From the NCBI GenBank assembly GCA_964410285.1, contig CAYPFR010000008.1, forward strand, positions 103,156 to 167,155: 64,000 nt of DNA, read 5' to 3'. This document shows positions 1-8,062 of this stretch, one piece after another (positions within the stretch are counted from its first letter, which is position 1; each line of letters begins with the position of its first letter). The notes beneath the pieces are model-generated. The model was not told where the DNA came from and ran no database searches. It saw only the letters and a program-made list of their open reading frames with translations. Made by a program: the position numbers and the translations under genes. The stretch is from Fretibacter sp964410285. Lineage in GTDB: Bacteria; Pseudomonadota; Alphaproteobacteria; Caulobacterales; Maricaulaceae.

Positions 1-1151
1 TTGAGATCAATGAGGTCAATATCGGGCAAGGTGATCGCGCCGGGACGCTCTGGTAATAGGATATGGGCATAGCGGCCAGAGCGGGCATTCACGAGGCTCT
101 CCAGCGAGGGCGTCGCCGACGCAAGCACGGCTGCATGGCCGGCGATTTTCGCGCGGACAATCGCCATATCGCGCGCATTATATATCACGCCCTCTTCTTG
201 CTTATAACTCTGGTCGTGTTCCTCATCGACAACAATGAGCCGTAAATTTGGAAATGGCAGGTAAAGCGCGGAGCGCGCGCCCACCACAAGCTGCGCTCGG
301 CCTTGCGCCACCTCACGCCATGTCCGGCGGCGCGCGGCCTCCCCCAGCGCGCTGTGCCACGGCGCGGGGGCCGCGCCAAACCGCGCCTCAAAGCGCTTCA
401 TGCCCGCTTGGGTCAGAGCAATTTCAGGCACAAGTATGAGCGCCTGCCCGCCGCTGCGGATGGCCTCTGCGGCCGCCTCAAAGTAAACTTCGGTTTTGCC
501 GGAGCCCGTCACGCCGTCCAGCAAACTTACGCAAAATGTTCCGCTCTTAACTTGGGTTTTAAGTTCCTCCCCGGCTGCACGCTGGCGCGCGGAGAGGGCC
601 ATCCCGCCAAAATCGGGGTCAGCCCGGCTGAACGGCGCGTCTACAGCAAGGCTCTGTACTGTTAGTCCTCCCGCGCGCTCCATGGCCCGCACGACTCCGG
701 CGCTGACGCCCGCCCGCTTTGCAATTTCTGACGCCCGCGCCGGAAAGGGCCCGCCCGATTCAAGTATTGCACTGCGCGCGGGCGTAAGTTTAAACGGCTT
801 TTGGCTGGGCGAGAACTGCGAGACCTTCTCGCTCGGCTCTAGCGCCTTGTAGCTCTGTACGACCATGCGTAGGACCAGCCCGGGCGAGACACAATTATAA
901 CGCGCTGTCCAATTTATAAATTCAACCATGGCGTCTGGGAGCGGGGTCGCAGCCTTCACTTGGGCAATGGCTTTGAGCTCTCTCTTGGCGTCATTAAGAC
1001 CAAAGCCCATGACCACACCCAGCTTCATTTGCTTGCCGATCGGCGCATAGACAAACTGCCCGCGCTGCACATTCATCCCGCTTGGGATTGCATAGTCAAA
1101 AGCTTCCGGAACATTCACGGGAAAAAGAATCTGGGCGATTTGCGCAGCCAT
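1..1151 (-). CDS. priA: Primosomal protein N' (PriA helicase), N-terminal part, runs off the window edge
   Basis: PriA is the superfamily 2 DNA helicase that recognises stalled forks and reloads the replisome. I translated the minus strand from the ATG at 1151; the frame stays open to base 1, giving about 383 residues of a protein that is usually about 730. The N-terminal DNA-binding part is followed by a Walker A motif GVTGSGKTEVY near residue 210 and the DEEH box (VDEEHDQSYKQEEG) near residue 307, both diagnostic of PriA. The C-terminal helicase lobe and the zinc-binding cysteines lie outside the window. It is divergent from the transaldolase gene, with about 50 bp between the starts. Identity is very secure; only the end is missing. 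Confidence 0.95.
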   Translation of the reverse strand, partial: MAAQIAQILFPVNVPEAFDYAIPSGMNVQRGQFVYAPIGKQMKLGVVMGFGLNDAKRELKAIAQVKAATPLPDAMVEFINWTARYNCVSPGLVLRMVVQSYKALEPSEKVSQFSPSQKPFKLTPARSAILESGGPFPARASEIAKRAGVSAGVVRAMERAGGLTVQSLAVDAPFSRADPDFGGMALSARQRAAGEELKTQVKSGTFCVSLLDGVTGSGKTEVYFEAAAEAIRSGGQALILVPEIALTQAGMKRFEARFGAAPAPWHSALGEAARRRTWREVAQGRAQLVVGARSALYLPFPNLRLIVVDEEHDQSYKQEEGVIYNARDMAIVRAKIAGHAAVLASATPSLESLVNARSGRYAHILLPERPGAITLPDIDLIDL

Positions 1152-1204
1152 AAAGTTATGATAGCAGAGCTTTAGATAATTCACGCCCCTATTTGGAGAT
1201 TCGT

Positions 1205-1855
1205 ATGAAGTTTTTTGTTGATAGCGCCGACCTTGAGCAAATCGAGATGTTAAATGCTGTGGGGCTGGTGGACGGCGTGACAACTAACCCCTCGATTATT
1301 GCCAAATCGGGACGGGATTTCAAAACCGTCATCAAAGATATTTGCAAAATCGTCGACGGGCCGGTCAGCGCCGAAGTCGTCTCTATGGAACGGGATAAAA
1401 TGCTTGAAGAGGCGCGTATATTACGCAAGGTCGCAGAGAATGTCTGCATCAAGCTTCCGCTGACGATGGACGGGCTATCGGCGTGTAACGTGCTGTCCAA
1501 GGAGGGGACACCCACAAATGTGACGCTTTGCTTCTCCGCTAATCAGGCGCTGCTGGCGGCGAAATGCGGAGCGAGCTTTATCTCGCCCTTTATTGGACGC
1601 CTAGATGACATCAGCCTTGACGGGCTTGAGCTGATTGAAGACATACGCACGATCTTTGACAATTACGGATTTGAAACAGAAATTCTGGCGGCGTCTATTC
1701 GCTCTGTCGGGCATATAAAGGAATGTGCTCTGATCGGCGCGGACGTTATCACCTCGCCGCCGGACGTGATCCGAAAGCTCGCTGGACACCCACTCACGGA
1801 TAAGGGGCTGGCGGCCTTCATGAAAGATTGGGAGAGCGCGGGGCAATCTATTTAA
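1205..1855 (+). CDS. fsa: Fructose-6-phosphate aldolase / transaldolase-like protein (TalC/Fsa family)
   Basis: This is a 216-aa short-type transaldolase of the class I aldolase superfamily, acting in the cytoplasm in the non-oxidative pentose phosphate pathway or as a fructose-6-phosphate aldolase. It starts with the family signature MKFFVDSAD and carries GVTTNPSII (residues 24-32) and the Schiff-base lysine in CIKLP (K83). A TTG four codons upstream is also in frame, but the ATG at 1205 has a GGAG ribosome site at 1195-1198 and matches the family start. The short length argues for the TalC/Fsa group rather than the 320-aa TalB group. Sequence alone does not separate transaldolase from fructose-6-phosphate aldolase activity. 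Confidence 0.92.
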   Translation: MKFFVDSADLEQIEMLNAVGLVDGVTTNPSIIAKSGRDFKTVIKDICKIVDGPVSAEVVSMERDKMLEEARILRKVAENVCIKLPLTMDGLSACNVLSKEGTPTNVTLCFSANQALLAAKCGASFISPFIGRLDDISLDGLELIEDIRTIFDNYGFETEILAASIRSVGHIKECALIGADVITSPPDVIRKLAGHPLTDKGLAAFMKDWESAGQSI

Positions 1856-1930
1856 CCCCCGAGATTTCAGACATAGTTAACGAGACAACGCCGGCAGTGC
1901 CGGAGTTTGCAGTTAGATGACACTAAAGCG

Positions 1931-3280
1931 CTAGAATAGCTTTTGATCTTTAAATATCGACACGCGCGTAAGTTCCGTATCGTCGAAAGGATCTGCCGCC
2001 GGTTCATTGGACGGCGGCGGGTTTGGCGCAGCCGGAGTTTGGCCATAATCCGGCGTCTCCCGCGCGGCTGGGTATGCGCCCGTCCCGCCCCGCAGGTCCG
2101 AATGATCGCTCACCGCGTTTATCGCGGCAATCGAGCTATAGCGCTCAAGCTTTTGCTTTTGCACATGATTAATCCGGCGCACAGCGTCCAGATCATGCAT
2201 CAGCCGCTCAAATTTAGCGCTTAAAACATCATAGTCTTTTTTCGTTTGCTGTAGGGCCGCCTGTGAACGAACGGCCTCATCTGTTTTATCCGTTAGCCTT
2301 TGTTCTATTCGCTGTCTGCTGACTTGCTCGGATTCAATAGCGGTTCTCAAAGACAAAATTTCTTCGTCCAAATGACCGGACATATTTTGTTTAATGCGCA
2401 CTTGCGAATTCAATTGTTCGATTCTCGCCTTGAGCGCAAAGGCCTCTTCATCCCGGCGTTTAAGGCTATCTTCCAGCGAGGCACGCTGAGTCTTTAAATC
2501 GTATTTCGCGTTTTCAACTTCGGATAGTTTTTCAAAATATTTGGATTTCAGTTCATTGTGGTCAACCCGAAGCGTACTGATCTCCGATTGTAAGGACATG
2601 CCCGCTTTGGTGCGGTGATCAAGCCGGGCGGCAACCTCCTCCAATGACTTTGTCAGCTCCGTAATTCGGTTGGCCTGTTTAGACAATTGCTGGCTTTGCT
2701 CATTCACGTCGCTAACCAGATTTGTGTTCGTCATTGACAGGGCGTTGATCTGATCATCTCGCAACGTCAGTTCTGTATTTAGCCCCTCAATCTGCGCAGC
2801 TTGCACGGCAATCGTATCCTTTTGACCGGACTCCCGCTCGCGCCGCGCGGCAATATCAGCCTGCGCAAGCTCTAGGGATTGCCGCAAGTCGCTATGCTGT
2901 TTGGCCAAAAGCATAAGTTTGTTTTCTTGCTCTTTGGCCCAACTCTCTTTTTGAATATATTTCTTGCGGCTAATCTGGAGCTCATTTTCGAGCTTGACGC
3001 ATTGCGTCTCCAGCCGGTTCATATGACGCAGACCGGCTTCCATTTTTTTGATAGTTTGGGAGAGGCCCGACATGCGTTTTGCCGCAATTTGCTGCTGATC
3101 GGCCCCGACCTTCAGCTCCTGCATCATTTGCTCAACGGAATCCCGAGCCGATTCCATCTCTCCCGGGCTAGCAGGCCGCAGCGATACGGAGGTCGTCGTC
3201 GGCGTTAGGCGCGGCTCGGCCTGAGCCTCGTAAGAGGGTTTTGCCGGTTGGTCTTTTTTACCGCGTCTGAATATCCCCAT
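1931..3280 (-). CDS. Long coiled-coil protein, crescentin-like candidate
   Basis: A 449-aa protein with no recognised enzyme domain. Residues 1-40 are basic and proline-rich (MGIFRRGKKDQPAKP); about residues 40-395 are almost uninterrupted coiled coil, rich in E, K, Q, R and L with heptad spacing; residues 405-449 are Pro/Ala-rich, ending in SIFKDQKLF. There is no signal peptide or membrane segment. The ATG at 3280 is preferred because AAAGGG lies 9 nt upstream; a TTG at 3415 would overlap the neighbouring gene. Length, short basic head, long rod and cytoplasmic location resemble crescentin, the curvature filament of Caulobacter, but coiled coils converge easily. Another structural coiled-coil role (polarity or division scaffold) is equally possible. 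It reads downstream of the EamA gene after a gap of about 130 bp. Confidence 0.8.
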   Translation of the reverse strand: MGIFRRGKKDQPAKPSYEAQAEPRLTPTTTSVSLRPASPGEMESARDSVEQMMQELKVGADQQQIAAKRMSGLSQTIKKMEAGLRHMNRLETQCVKLENELQISRKKYIQKESWAKEQENKLMLLAKQHSDLRQSLELAQADIAARRERESGQKDTIAVQAAQIEGLNTELTLRDDQINALSMTNTNLVSDVNEQSQQLSKQANRITELTKSLEEVAARLDHRTKAGMSLQSEISTLRVDHNELKSKYFEKLSEVENAKYDLKTQRASLEDSLKRRDEEAFALKARIEQLNSQVRIKQNMSGHLDEEILSLRTAIESEQVSRQRIEQRLTDKTDEAVRSQAALQQTKKDYDVLSAKFERLMHDLDAVRRINHVQKQKLERYSSIAAINAVSDHSDLRGGTGAYPAARETPDYGQTPAAPNPPPSNEPAADPFDDTELTRVSIFKDQKLF

Positions 3281-3411
3281 TTTAGCCGACCCTTTATTCG
3301 GAGCGCCCGAATCATAGGTTAACGATACATTAATGTGAGATTCGGACAATCCCGATTTTATCACGCTTTGGGCGGACGACAGGGCGGGGCGGGACTCAAT
3401 TGACAGTGACC

Positions 3412-4422
3412 TCAAGCGGGAGCTTTGGCGCGCTTTTTGTCAAAAAAAGTGAATAATCCAATCCCGAAAATCGTCAGAAGCGTCCCCAGCCCGTCAATCA
3501 ACCCAAAGGGCTCGCCTAAGACATAGACTGCGGCGACAATGGTGAGGACTGGACTTATCATGCCTAGCGTGGCCACGGCCTGCGCGCCCACCCGCCCTAT
3601 AGCTATGTTCATCAAAAATGACGGAATAACCGTGCAGCAAATCCCTAGAACGGCGCCCAGCATAATTACCCGCGGCGGCAAGGACAAAGCGCTCATCATG
3701 CCCTCTCCTACGACGGCGCGGCTCAGCATAAAATGCAACAGCACAGCCCCGCCCGCCGAAATCATGGCAATACAGGTAAAAAGCCGCGAGCCTATGCGGT
3801 CAATTACAGGCTTGGCGAAAATCTGAAAGCCAGCAAATAAAACCGCGCAGCCCAGCACAAGGGCAGAGCCGAGGGCTACATTTTTTCCGCTCGCTATATC
3901 CCCGCCTGCAAAGATAACAGCAAGTCCCAGATAAGCGATAAAAATCGAGACAATGCCATAGCGCGAGAGCTTAACGCCGAAAAATAGCGCGCCCAGAATC
4001 AACACGAAAACCGGATAGGTAAACAGCAAAAGCCGCTCTAGCTGAGCCGTAATATATACAAGCCCTGTGAAATCCAAAAGCGCGCAGAGGTAATATCCAA
4101 CTGCCCCAAGCCCAACAGCCGCAAGCACCGGCCGCAGGCTCAGCTTTTGCCTTTCGCCAGCGCGCAGCGCGTAAATCAAGATCGCAATATAAACCGGAAG
4201 CGCAAACCCCATTCGAATCATTAGTATAACAATTGGCTCCAGCGCCGCCTGCGGTTCCCCTTCAGCCGGTGTATAGGCGAGCTTGATAATGACAGCCTTG
4301 AGGGAGAACAGCGCCGAGCTAGCGATCGCCATCGCGTAACCCGCTTGTTTTTGACGAGGCGTAATATCGGGCCTATCTAGGAAATGCGGCGCAGTGCTGA
4401 CTTCGCGAAGATTAAGAGCCAT
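3412..4422 (-). CDS. DMT-superfamily transporter with two EamA domains
   Basis: A 336-aa inner-membrane protein with about ten hydrophobic helices arranged as two EamA repeats (roughly residues 28-175 and 185-325). This is the drug/metabolite transporter architecture, whose members export or import amino acids, nucleosides or other metabolites. A 25-residue soluble head precedes the first helix and a basic tail (FFDKKRAKAPA) ends the protein on the cytoplasmic side. Its ATG shares one base with the stop of tadA (TAATG), so the two are translationally coupled. The substrate cannot be read from sequence. Confidence 0.88.
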   Translation of the reverse strand: MALNLREVSTAPHFLDRPDITPRQKQAGYAMAIASSALFSLKAVIIKLAYTPAEGEPQAALEPIVILMIRMGFALPVYIAILIYALRAGERQKLSLRPVLAAVGLGAVGYYLCALLDFTGLVYITAQLERLLLFTYPVFVLILGALFFGVKLSRYGIVSIFIAYLGLAVIFAGGDIASGKNVALGSALVLGCAVLFAGFQIFAKPVIDRIGSRLFTCIAMISAGGAVLLHFMLSRAVVGEGMMSALSLPPRVIMLGAVLGICCTVIPSFLMNIAIGRVGAQAVATLGMISPVLTIVAAVYVLGEPFGLIDGLGTLLTIFGIGLFTFFDKKRAKAPA

Positions 4423-4895
4423 TAAGCTTTGCCTCTTTTAGCGCGAAAAAAGGCTTTCAGCATAGCGGCCGCCTCGTTTGCAAGTACGCCGCCGATCACC
4501 TCCAGCTTATGATGGCAGGTCGGCTGCTCGAAAAAACGTACGCCGCTCTCTACCGCGCCGCCCTTGGGATCAGCCGCGCCGTAAACCAGCCGCCCGATAC
4601 GCGCATTGGCAAGGGCCCCCGCACACATCGCGCAAGGCTCTAGCGTGACATAAAGGGTGAGCCCCCCGAGGCGGTAATTTCCAAGGGCTTCTCCCGCCGC
4701 CCGCAAGCAAAGGATTTCAGCATGAGCCGTTGGATCGCAGCGCGCAATCGGGGCGTTCCCTGCGCTGGCAATGACTTCCCCGGATTGCGGATCGACCAAT
4801 ACCGCGCCAATTGGGACCTCTCCGCGCGCAGATGCCGCTTGCGCTTGCGCTAGTGCTTGGCGCATATAACGGGCATCCATCGTTAAGTCTTCCAT
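4422..4895 (-). CDS. tadA: tRNA-specific adenosine deaminase
   Basis: TadA converts adenosine 34 of tRNA-Arg(ACG) to inosine in the cytoplasm, an essential wobble modification. The 157-aa protein has the cytidine/deoxycytidylate deaminase fold with the zinc motif HAE (H58, catalytic E60) and PCAMC (C88, C91), plus the family stretch GEVPIGAVLVD near residue 25. The start at 4895 is supported by AGAGGA a few bases upstream. The gene is divergent from the pseudouridine synthase gene and is followed with a 1-nt overlap by the EamA transporter gene. Length and motifs are standard for TadA. Confidence 0.95.
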   Translation of the reverse strand: MEDLTMDARYMRQALAQAQAASARGEVPIGAVLVDPQSGEVIASAGNAPIARCDPTAHAEILCLRAAGEALGNYRLGGLTLYVTLEPCAMCAGALANARIGRLVYGAADPKGGAVESGVRFFEQPTCHHKLEVIGGVLANEAAAMLKAFFRAKRGKA

Positions 4896-4950
4896 GCGTC
4901 CTCTTTGTCAAAAGGCGCGACCACGTCAAGTGGCCATAATAAAGGTAACT

Positions 4951-6024
4951 ATGTCCCCTCCTCGTAAAGGACGCCCGCCGCAAAAGAATGCGCACGCCCA
5001 TTCCCGCCCGGTAAAAGGCGGCGGCAAGCCAAAAGGCCGAGCGAATTCTAGCGCCGGAGTTGTCGGCGCATCAGCGGAAGGTGACCGCATTGCCAAATAT
5101 CTGGCACGCGCGGGCATTTCCTCTCGGCGCGGGGCGGAAAAGCTCATTTTAGAAGGCCGCGTCAAAGTCAACGGCGCTGTGCTTGATACACCCGCCTTCA
5201 AAGTCTCCGCCAAGGATATAGTCCTTTTGGACAACAAACCCATTGCCGCCATAGAGCCGCCAAGGCTTTGGCGTTATCACAAACCAGAAGGGTTAGTGAC
5301 CTCCCATAATGATGAGGAAGGCCGCAGGACGGTTTTTCAAAACCTCCCCAAAGACTTGCCCCGCGTGATTTCCGTAGGGCGGCTTGATATTACCTCTGAG
5401 GGCTTATTGCTCTTAACCAATGACGGCAGCATCTCGCGCGCGCTAGAGCTACCAAAGACAGGTTTTATCCGCCGCTACCGCGCCCGCGCCTTTGGCACGG
5501 TGACGCAGGAAGATCTCGATCAACTAAAAAAAGGCATTAAGATTGATGGCATTCCGACCGGCCCGATTGAAGCCTTGCTTGATAAGCAGCAGGGCGGAAA
5601 TGCCTGGATCACCGTCACTATCAAAGAGGGCAAGAACCGCGAAGTTCGGCGCGCCCTTGATACGCTGGGGTTGCAAGTCAACCGCCTGATCCGAACCAGT
5701 TACGGGCCATTTCAGCTGGGGAAATTGTCCAAAGGACAGTGCGAAGAAGTCCCCAATGAAGTTCTGCGCGAGCAGATTGGCCATTTGGTCGATATTCCCG
5801 CCGCGCCAAAATCTGCGGCCAAATCTGCGGCAGTTTATAACCGAAAGCCCAAACGCGGCAGCCATGCCAGCGCCAAGCGGTTTCAGAAACCTGCCATGCC
5901 AGCAGAACGCCATGACGGCACGCCTAAACCGCAAAAGCGCGGAACCAAAACCGGCAGTAAATCTGGTTCAAATCGTCCCGCCAAACAGCCCCCCAAGGGC
6001 CGCGGAAAATTTGCCAAAAGATGA
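4951..6024 (+). CDS. rluB: 23S rRNA pseudouridine synthase, RsuA/RluB family, with long basic tail
   Basis: A 357-aa pseudouridine synthase that isomerises a specific uridine in ribosomal RNA. Residues 1-43 are a Lys/Gly-rich leader; an S4 RNA-binding domain covers about 44-95 (DRIAKYLARAGISSRR); the catalytic domain follows with GRLDITSEGLLLLTND, catalytic Asp at D146. Residues 285-357 are a low-complexity tail very rich in Lys, Arg, Pro, Gly and Ala. I chose the ATG at 4951 because AAAGG lies 5 nt upstream; an ATG at 4894 overlaps the start of tadA. The stop overlaps rsmD by ATGA, so two rRNA-modifying enzymes are coupled. RluB is more likely than RsuA from the extensions, but the target uridine is inference. 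Confidence 0.9.
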   Translation: MSPPRKGRPPQKNAHAHSRPVKGGGKPKGRANSSAGVVGASAEGDRIAKYLARAGISSRRGAEKLILEGRVKVNGAVLDTPAFKVSAKDIVLLDNKPIAAIEPPRLWRYHKPEGLVTSHNDEEGRRTVFQNLPKDLPRVISVGRLDITSEGLLLLTNDGSISRALELPKTGFIRRYRARAFGTVTQEDLDQLKKGIKIDGIPTGPIEALLDKQQGGNAWITVTIKEGKNREVRRALDTLGLQVNRLIRTSYGPFQLGKLSKGQCEEVPNEVLREQIGHLVDIPAAPKSAAKSAAVYNRKPKRGSHASAKRFQKPAMPAERHDGTPKPQKRGTKTGSKSGSNRPAKQPPKGRGKFAKR

Positions 6025-6593
6025 GGATCGTTGGCGGAAAATTACGCGGGCGCAATATCGCCGCCCCGTCAGGGCGCGACACGCGCCCGACCTCGGACCA
6101 AACACGCGAGTCGATTTTCAACATTCTTGCTCATGCTGACTGGGGCCCTGATCTTGAGGGCGCGGTTACCGCAGATATTTTTGCAGGCTCTGGCGCACTC
6201 GGACTTGAGGCCATCTCTCGCGGGGCAAAATTTTGCTTGTTCGTAGAAACAGAACCCAAGGCCCGCGCCGCCATTCGCGCCAATATAGAAAAAATGAACT
6301 TGTTTGGCTGTACGCGTTTGCACCGGCGGGACGCGACCAAGCTTAAGATTGCACCGGGAAATTTACGCGGCCCCTTTACCCATATTTTCCTCGATCCTCC
6401 GTATAATAAAGGGCTTTGGAAGCCCGTTTTAGTCAAATTACGCGATCAGAACCTAATTGCGGACAACGGCATCATCATTCTGGAAATCGCCGCCGAAGAG
6501 GCAGAAGAAGAGCTATTTAGGGGCTTTAATGTGCTAGCAGACAAAAAATGGGGCGCCGCCCGTGTTGTATTTATGCAACTTCCATATGCGTAA
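6021..6593 (+). CDS. rsmD: 16S rRNA (guanine966-N2)-methyltransferase
   Basis: RsmD methylates N2 of G966 in 16S rRNA during 30S assembly. The 190-aa protein begins MRIVGGKLRGR, has the family stretch RPTSDQTRESIFNIL (22-36), the SAM-binding motif I DIFAGSGALGLE (52-63), and the catalytic DPPY (125-128). The ATG overlaps the stop of the upstream pseudouridine synthase gene by 4 nt. The length is normal. A short hairpin with GGTGA/TCACC arms lies just after the stop near 6614-6627. Confidence 0.95.
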   Translation: MRIVGGKLRGRNIAAPSGRDTRPTSDQTRESIFNILAHADWGPDLEGAVTADIFAGSGALGLEAISRGAKFCLFVETEPKARAAIRANIEKMNLFGCTRLHRRDATKLKIAPGNLRGPFTHIFLDPPYNKGLWKPVLVKLRDQNLIADNGIIILEIAAEEAEEELFRGFNVLADKKWGAARVVFMQLPYA

Positions 6594-6671
6594 CAAAATT
6601 TATTGCCTTTAAGGTGATTTTTCACCACCCCCATTAAGGCTAGATTCATACTTTAAGCTGCATTTTTAAGC

Positions 6672-8045
6672 ATGCTCAGGACCCTTATATCTGCCGGCGG
6701 CCTCTGGGCCGTGATGGCTGGCATTAGCCATGCCCAGATATTGACGCAAGACCTTGAGCTTAAAACAGTCGCAGCAACGGCGAGTTGGCAAACGGTTGCC
6801 CTTGAAAATACATATACCGAAGCCGTGCCAGTCTGCACCTATGCCCTACCCTCTGCCGCGAGCCCGCCCGCCGTGACGCGAATTCGCAACGTCACCTCCA
6901 GCAGCTTCGATATTCGCCTTCAGCAATTTGAAAACAGCTCCAACGTTACCCCTGCTAACGCCTATTGCGTTATCTCTGATATTGGGGCGCATAACACCGG
7001 CGGACTAAAATATGAGGCCCATAAGGTACTCTCTACCGGTACAAGCGGGCTAGCTGTTGGATGGAGCGCGGCCACCACTGAAGAAGTGACCAATGACGTC
7101 ATACAAAGCTATGCCAATCCCCATATTGTTGGTCAGGTCATGTCTTTCAATGATGTGAACGCGAGCGTATTCTGGAACTTTAATTGCGCGACACGCGGGA
7201 ATGGCGCCTTTTTTTCAGGGCCAGGAGATAGAGCCTGCGTTGGAAAACATATAGGGCAAATCAACGGAACGCGGGCGGCAGAGACGCTTGGCTTTTTCAT
7301 CATCGAAGCTGGAAGCGGCACCGTTAATGATATTTCATTTGCCGCCGCAGTCGGCCCCGATACAGGCGGGGGCGTCGGTAATAATCCCCCCTATAGCTAC
7401 AGCGTCTCCGGTGATTTTGATACGGGCGTTCTAACAGATGCAGGCGAAGACGGCGGTCATGGCGGCTGGGCGGTTTTATTTGGCGCTGATCCTTTTCCCG
7501 CTGGGAATATACGTTGGGCGATTGATGAAGAGGTTGTGGCGGGTGACACAACCCGGACCCATACAACAGAAAATGTTGGCTATTGGGTTTTTGATAATAA
7601 TCAGACCCCAAATTTATCGGCAAACAAGACCCTTGAAGTCTATTCCGGCAGCGCATCTGACTATTCGATCCCCGGCAGTGAAGTGATCTATACGATCACG
7701 GCCAACAATGCAGGCTCTGGCCCCGTTGACGGGAATTCTATATTTCTCGTCGATAGCCTTCCGCCCGAAATTTCCTTTTATAACGGCGATATGGATGACG
7801 GCGGGCCGGTCACAGGGCCAGTGCTGTTCACCGATATAGATAGCGGGCTAACCTTTGGCATTGCTGATGTAGGCTACTCAACGGCCGCGGCCGCGCCTAC
7901 AAATTTCAGCCAATGCAACGCCTCCCCTGGCGCTGGCTACCAAAACACGGTCCGCCATATTTGTTTTGCCCCCAAAGGCACATTCAGCGAAGGCACGATC
8001 ACCCCTGCAAGCTTTAGCGTGAGTTTTCGCGCGCAGATAAAGTAA
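6672..8045 (+). CDS. Secreted multi-domain surface protein: H-type-lectin-like repeats plus DUF11-like domain
   Basis: A 457-aa exported protein. Residues 1-22 form a signal peptide ending SHA. The next 290 residues contain about three related beta-sandwich-like units: the first has TRIRNVTSSSFDIRLQQF, the second PHIVGQVMSFND then ETLGFFIIEAGSG, the third GGWAVLFG, AIDEEV and TENVGYWVF. Such strings recur in H-type-lectin-like repeats of large secreted marine bacterial proteins. From about residue 318 (NLSANKTLEVYSG) a DUF11-like domain follows, with the typical YTITANNAGSGPV and LVDSLPP motifs. No anchor, LPXTG or autotransporter barrel is seen. The likely role is surface binding or matrix, by inference. 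It stands alone between rsmD and convergent mutL. Confidence 0.78.
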   Translation: MLRTLISAGGLWAVMAGISHAQILTQDLELKTVAATASWQTVALENTYTEAVPVCTYALPSAASPPAVTRIRNVTSSSFDIRLQQFENSSNVTPANAYCVISDIGAHNTGGLKYEAHKVLSTGTSGLAVGWSAATTEEVTNDVIQSYANPHIVGQVMSFNDVNASVFWNFNCATRGNGAFFSGPGDRACVGKHIGQINGTRAAETLGFFIIEAGSGTVNDISFAAAVGPDTGGGVGNNPPYSYSVSGDFDTGVLTDAGEDGGHGGWAVLFGADPFPAGNIRWAIDEEVVAGDTTRTHTTENVGYWVFDNNQTPNLSANKTLEVYSGSASDYSIPGSEVIYTITANNAGSGPVDGNSIFLVDSLPPEISFYNGDMDDGGPVTGPVLFTDIDSGLTFGIADVGYSTAAAAPTNFSQCNASPGAGYQNTVRHICFAPKGTFSEGTITPASFSVSFRAQIK

Positions 8046-8062
8046 CGGCTGCGCGGCCACCT

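Noticed and set aside
1891..1903. Hairpin CCGGC-AGT-GCCGG after the transaldolase gene as a terminator
   Set aside because: The stem is only 5 bp and no T tract follows, so I do not call it.
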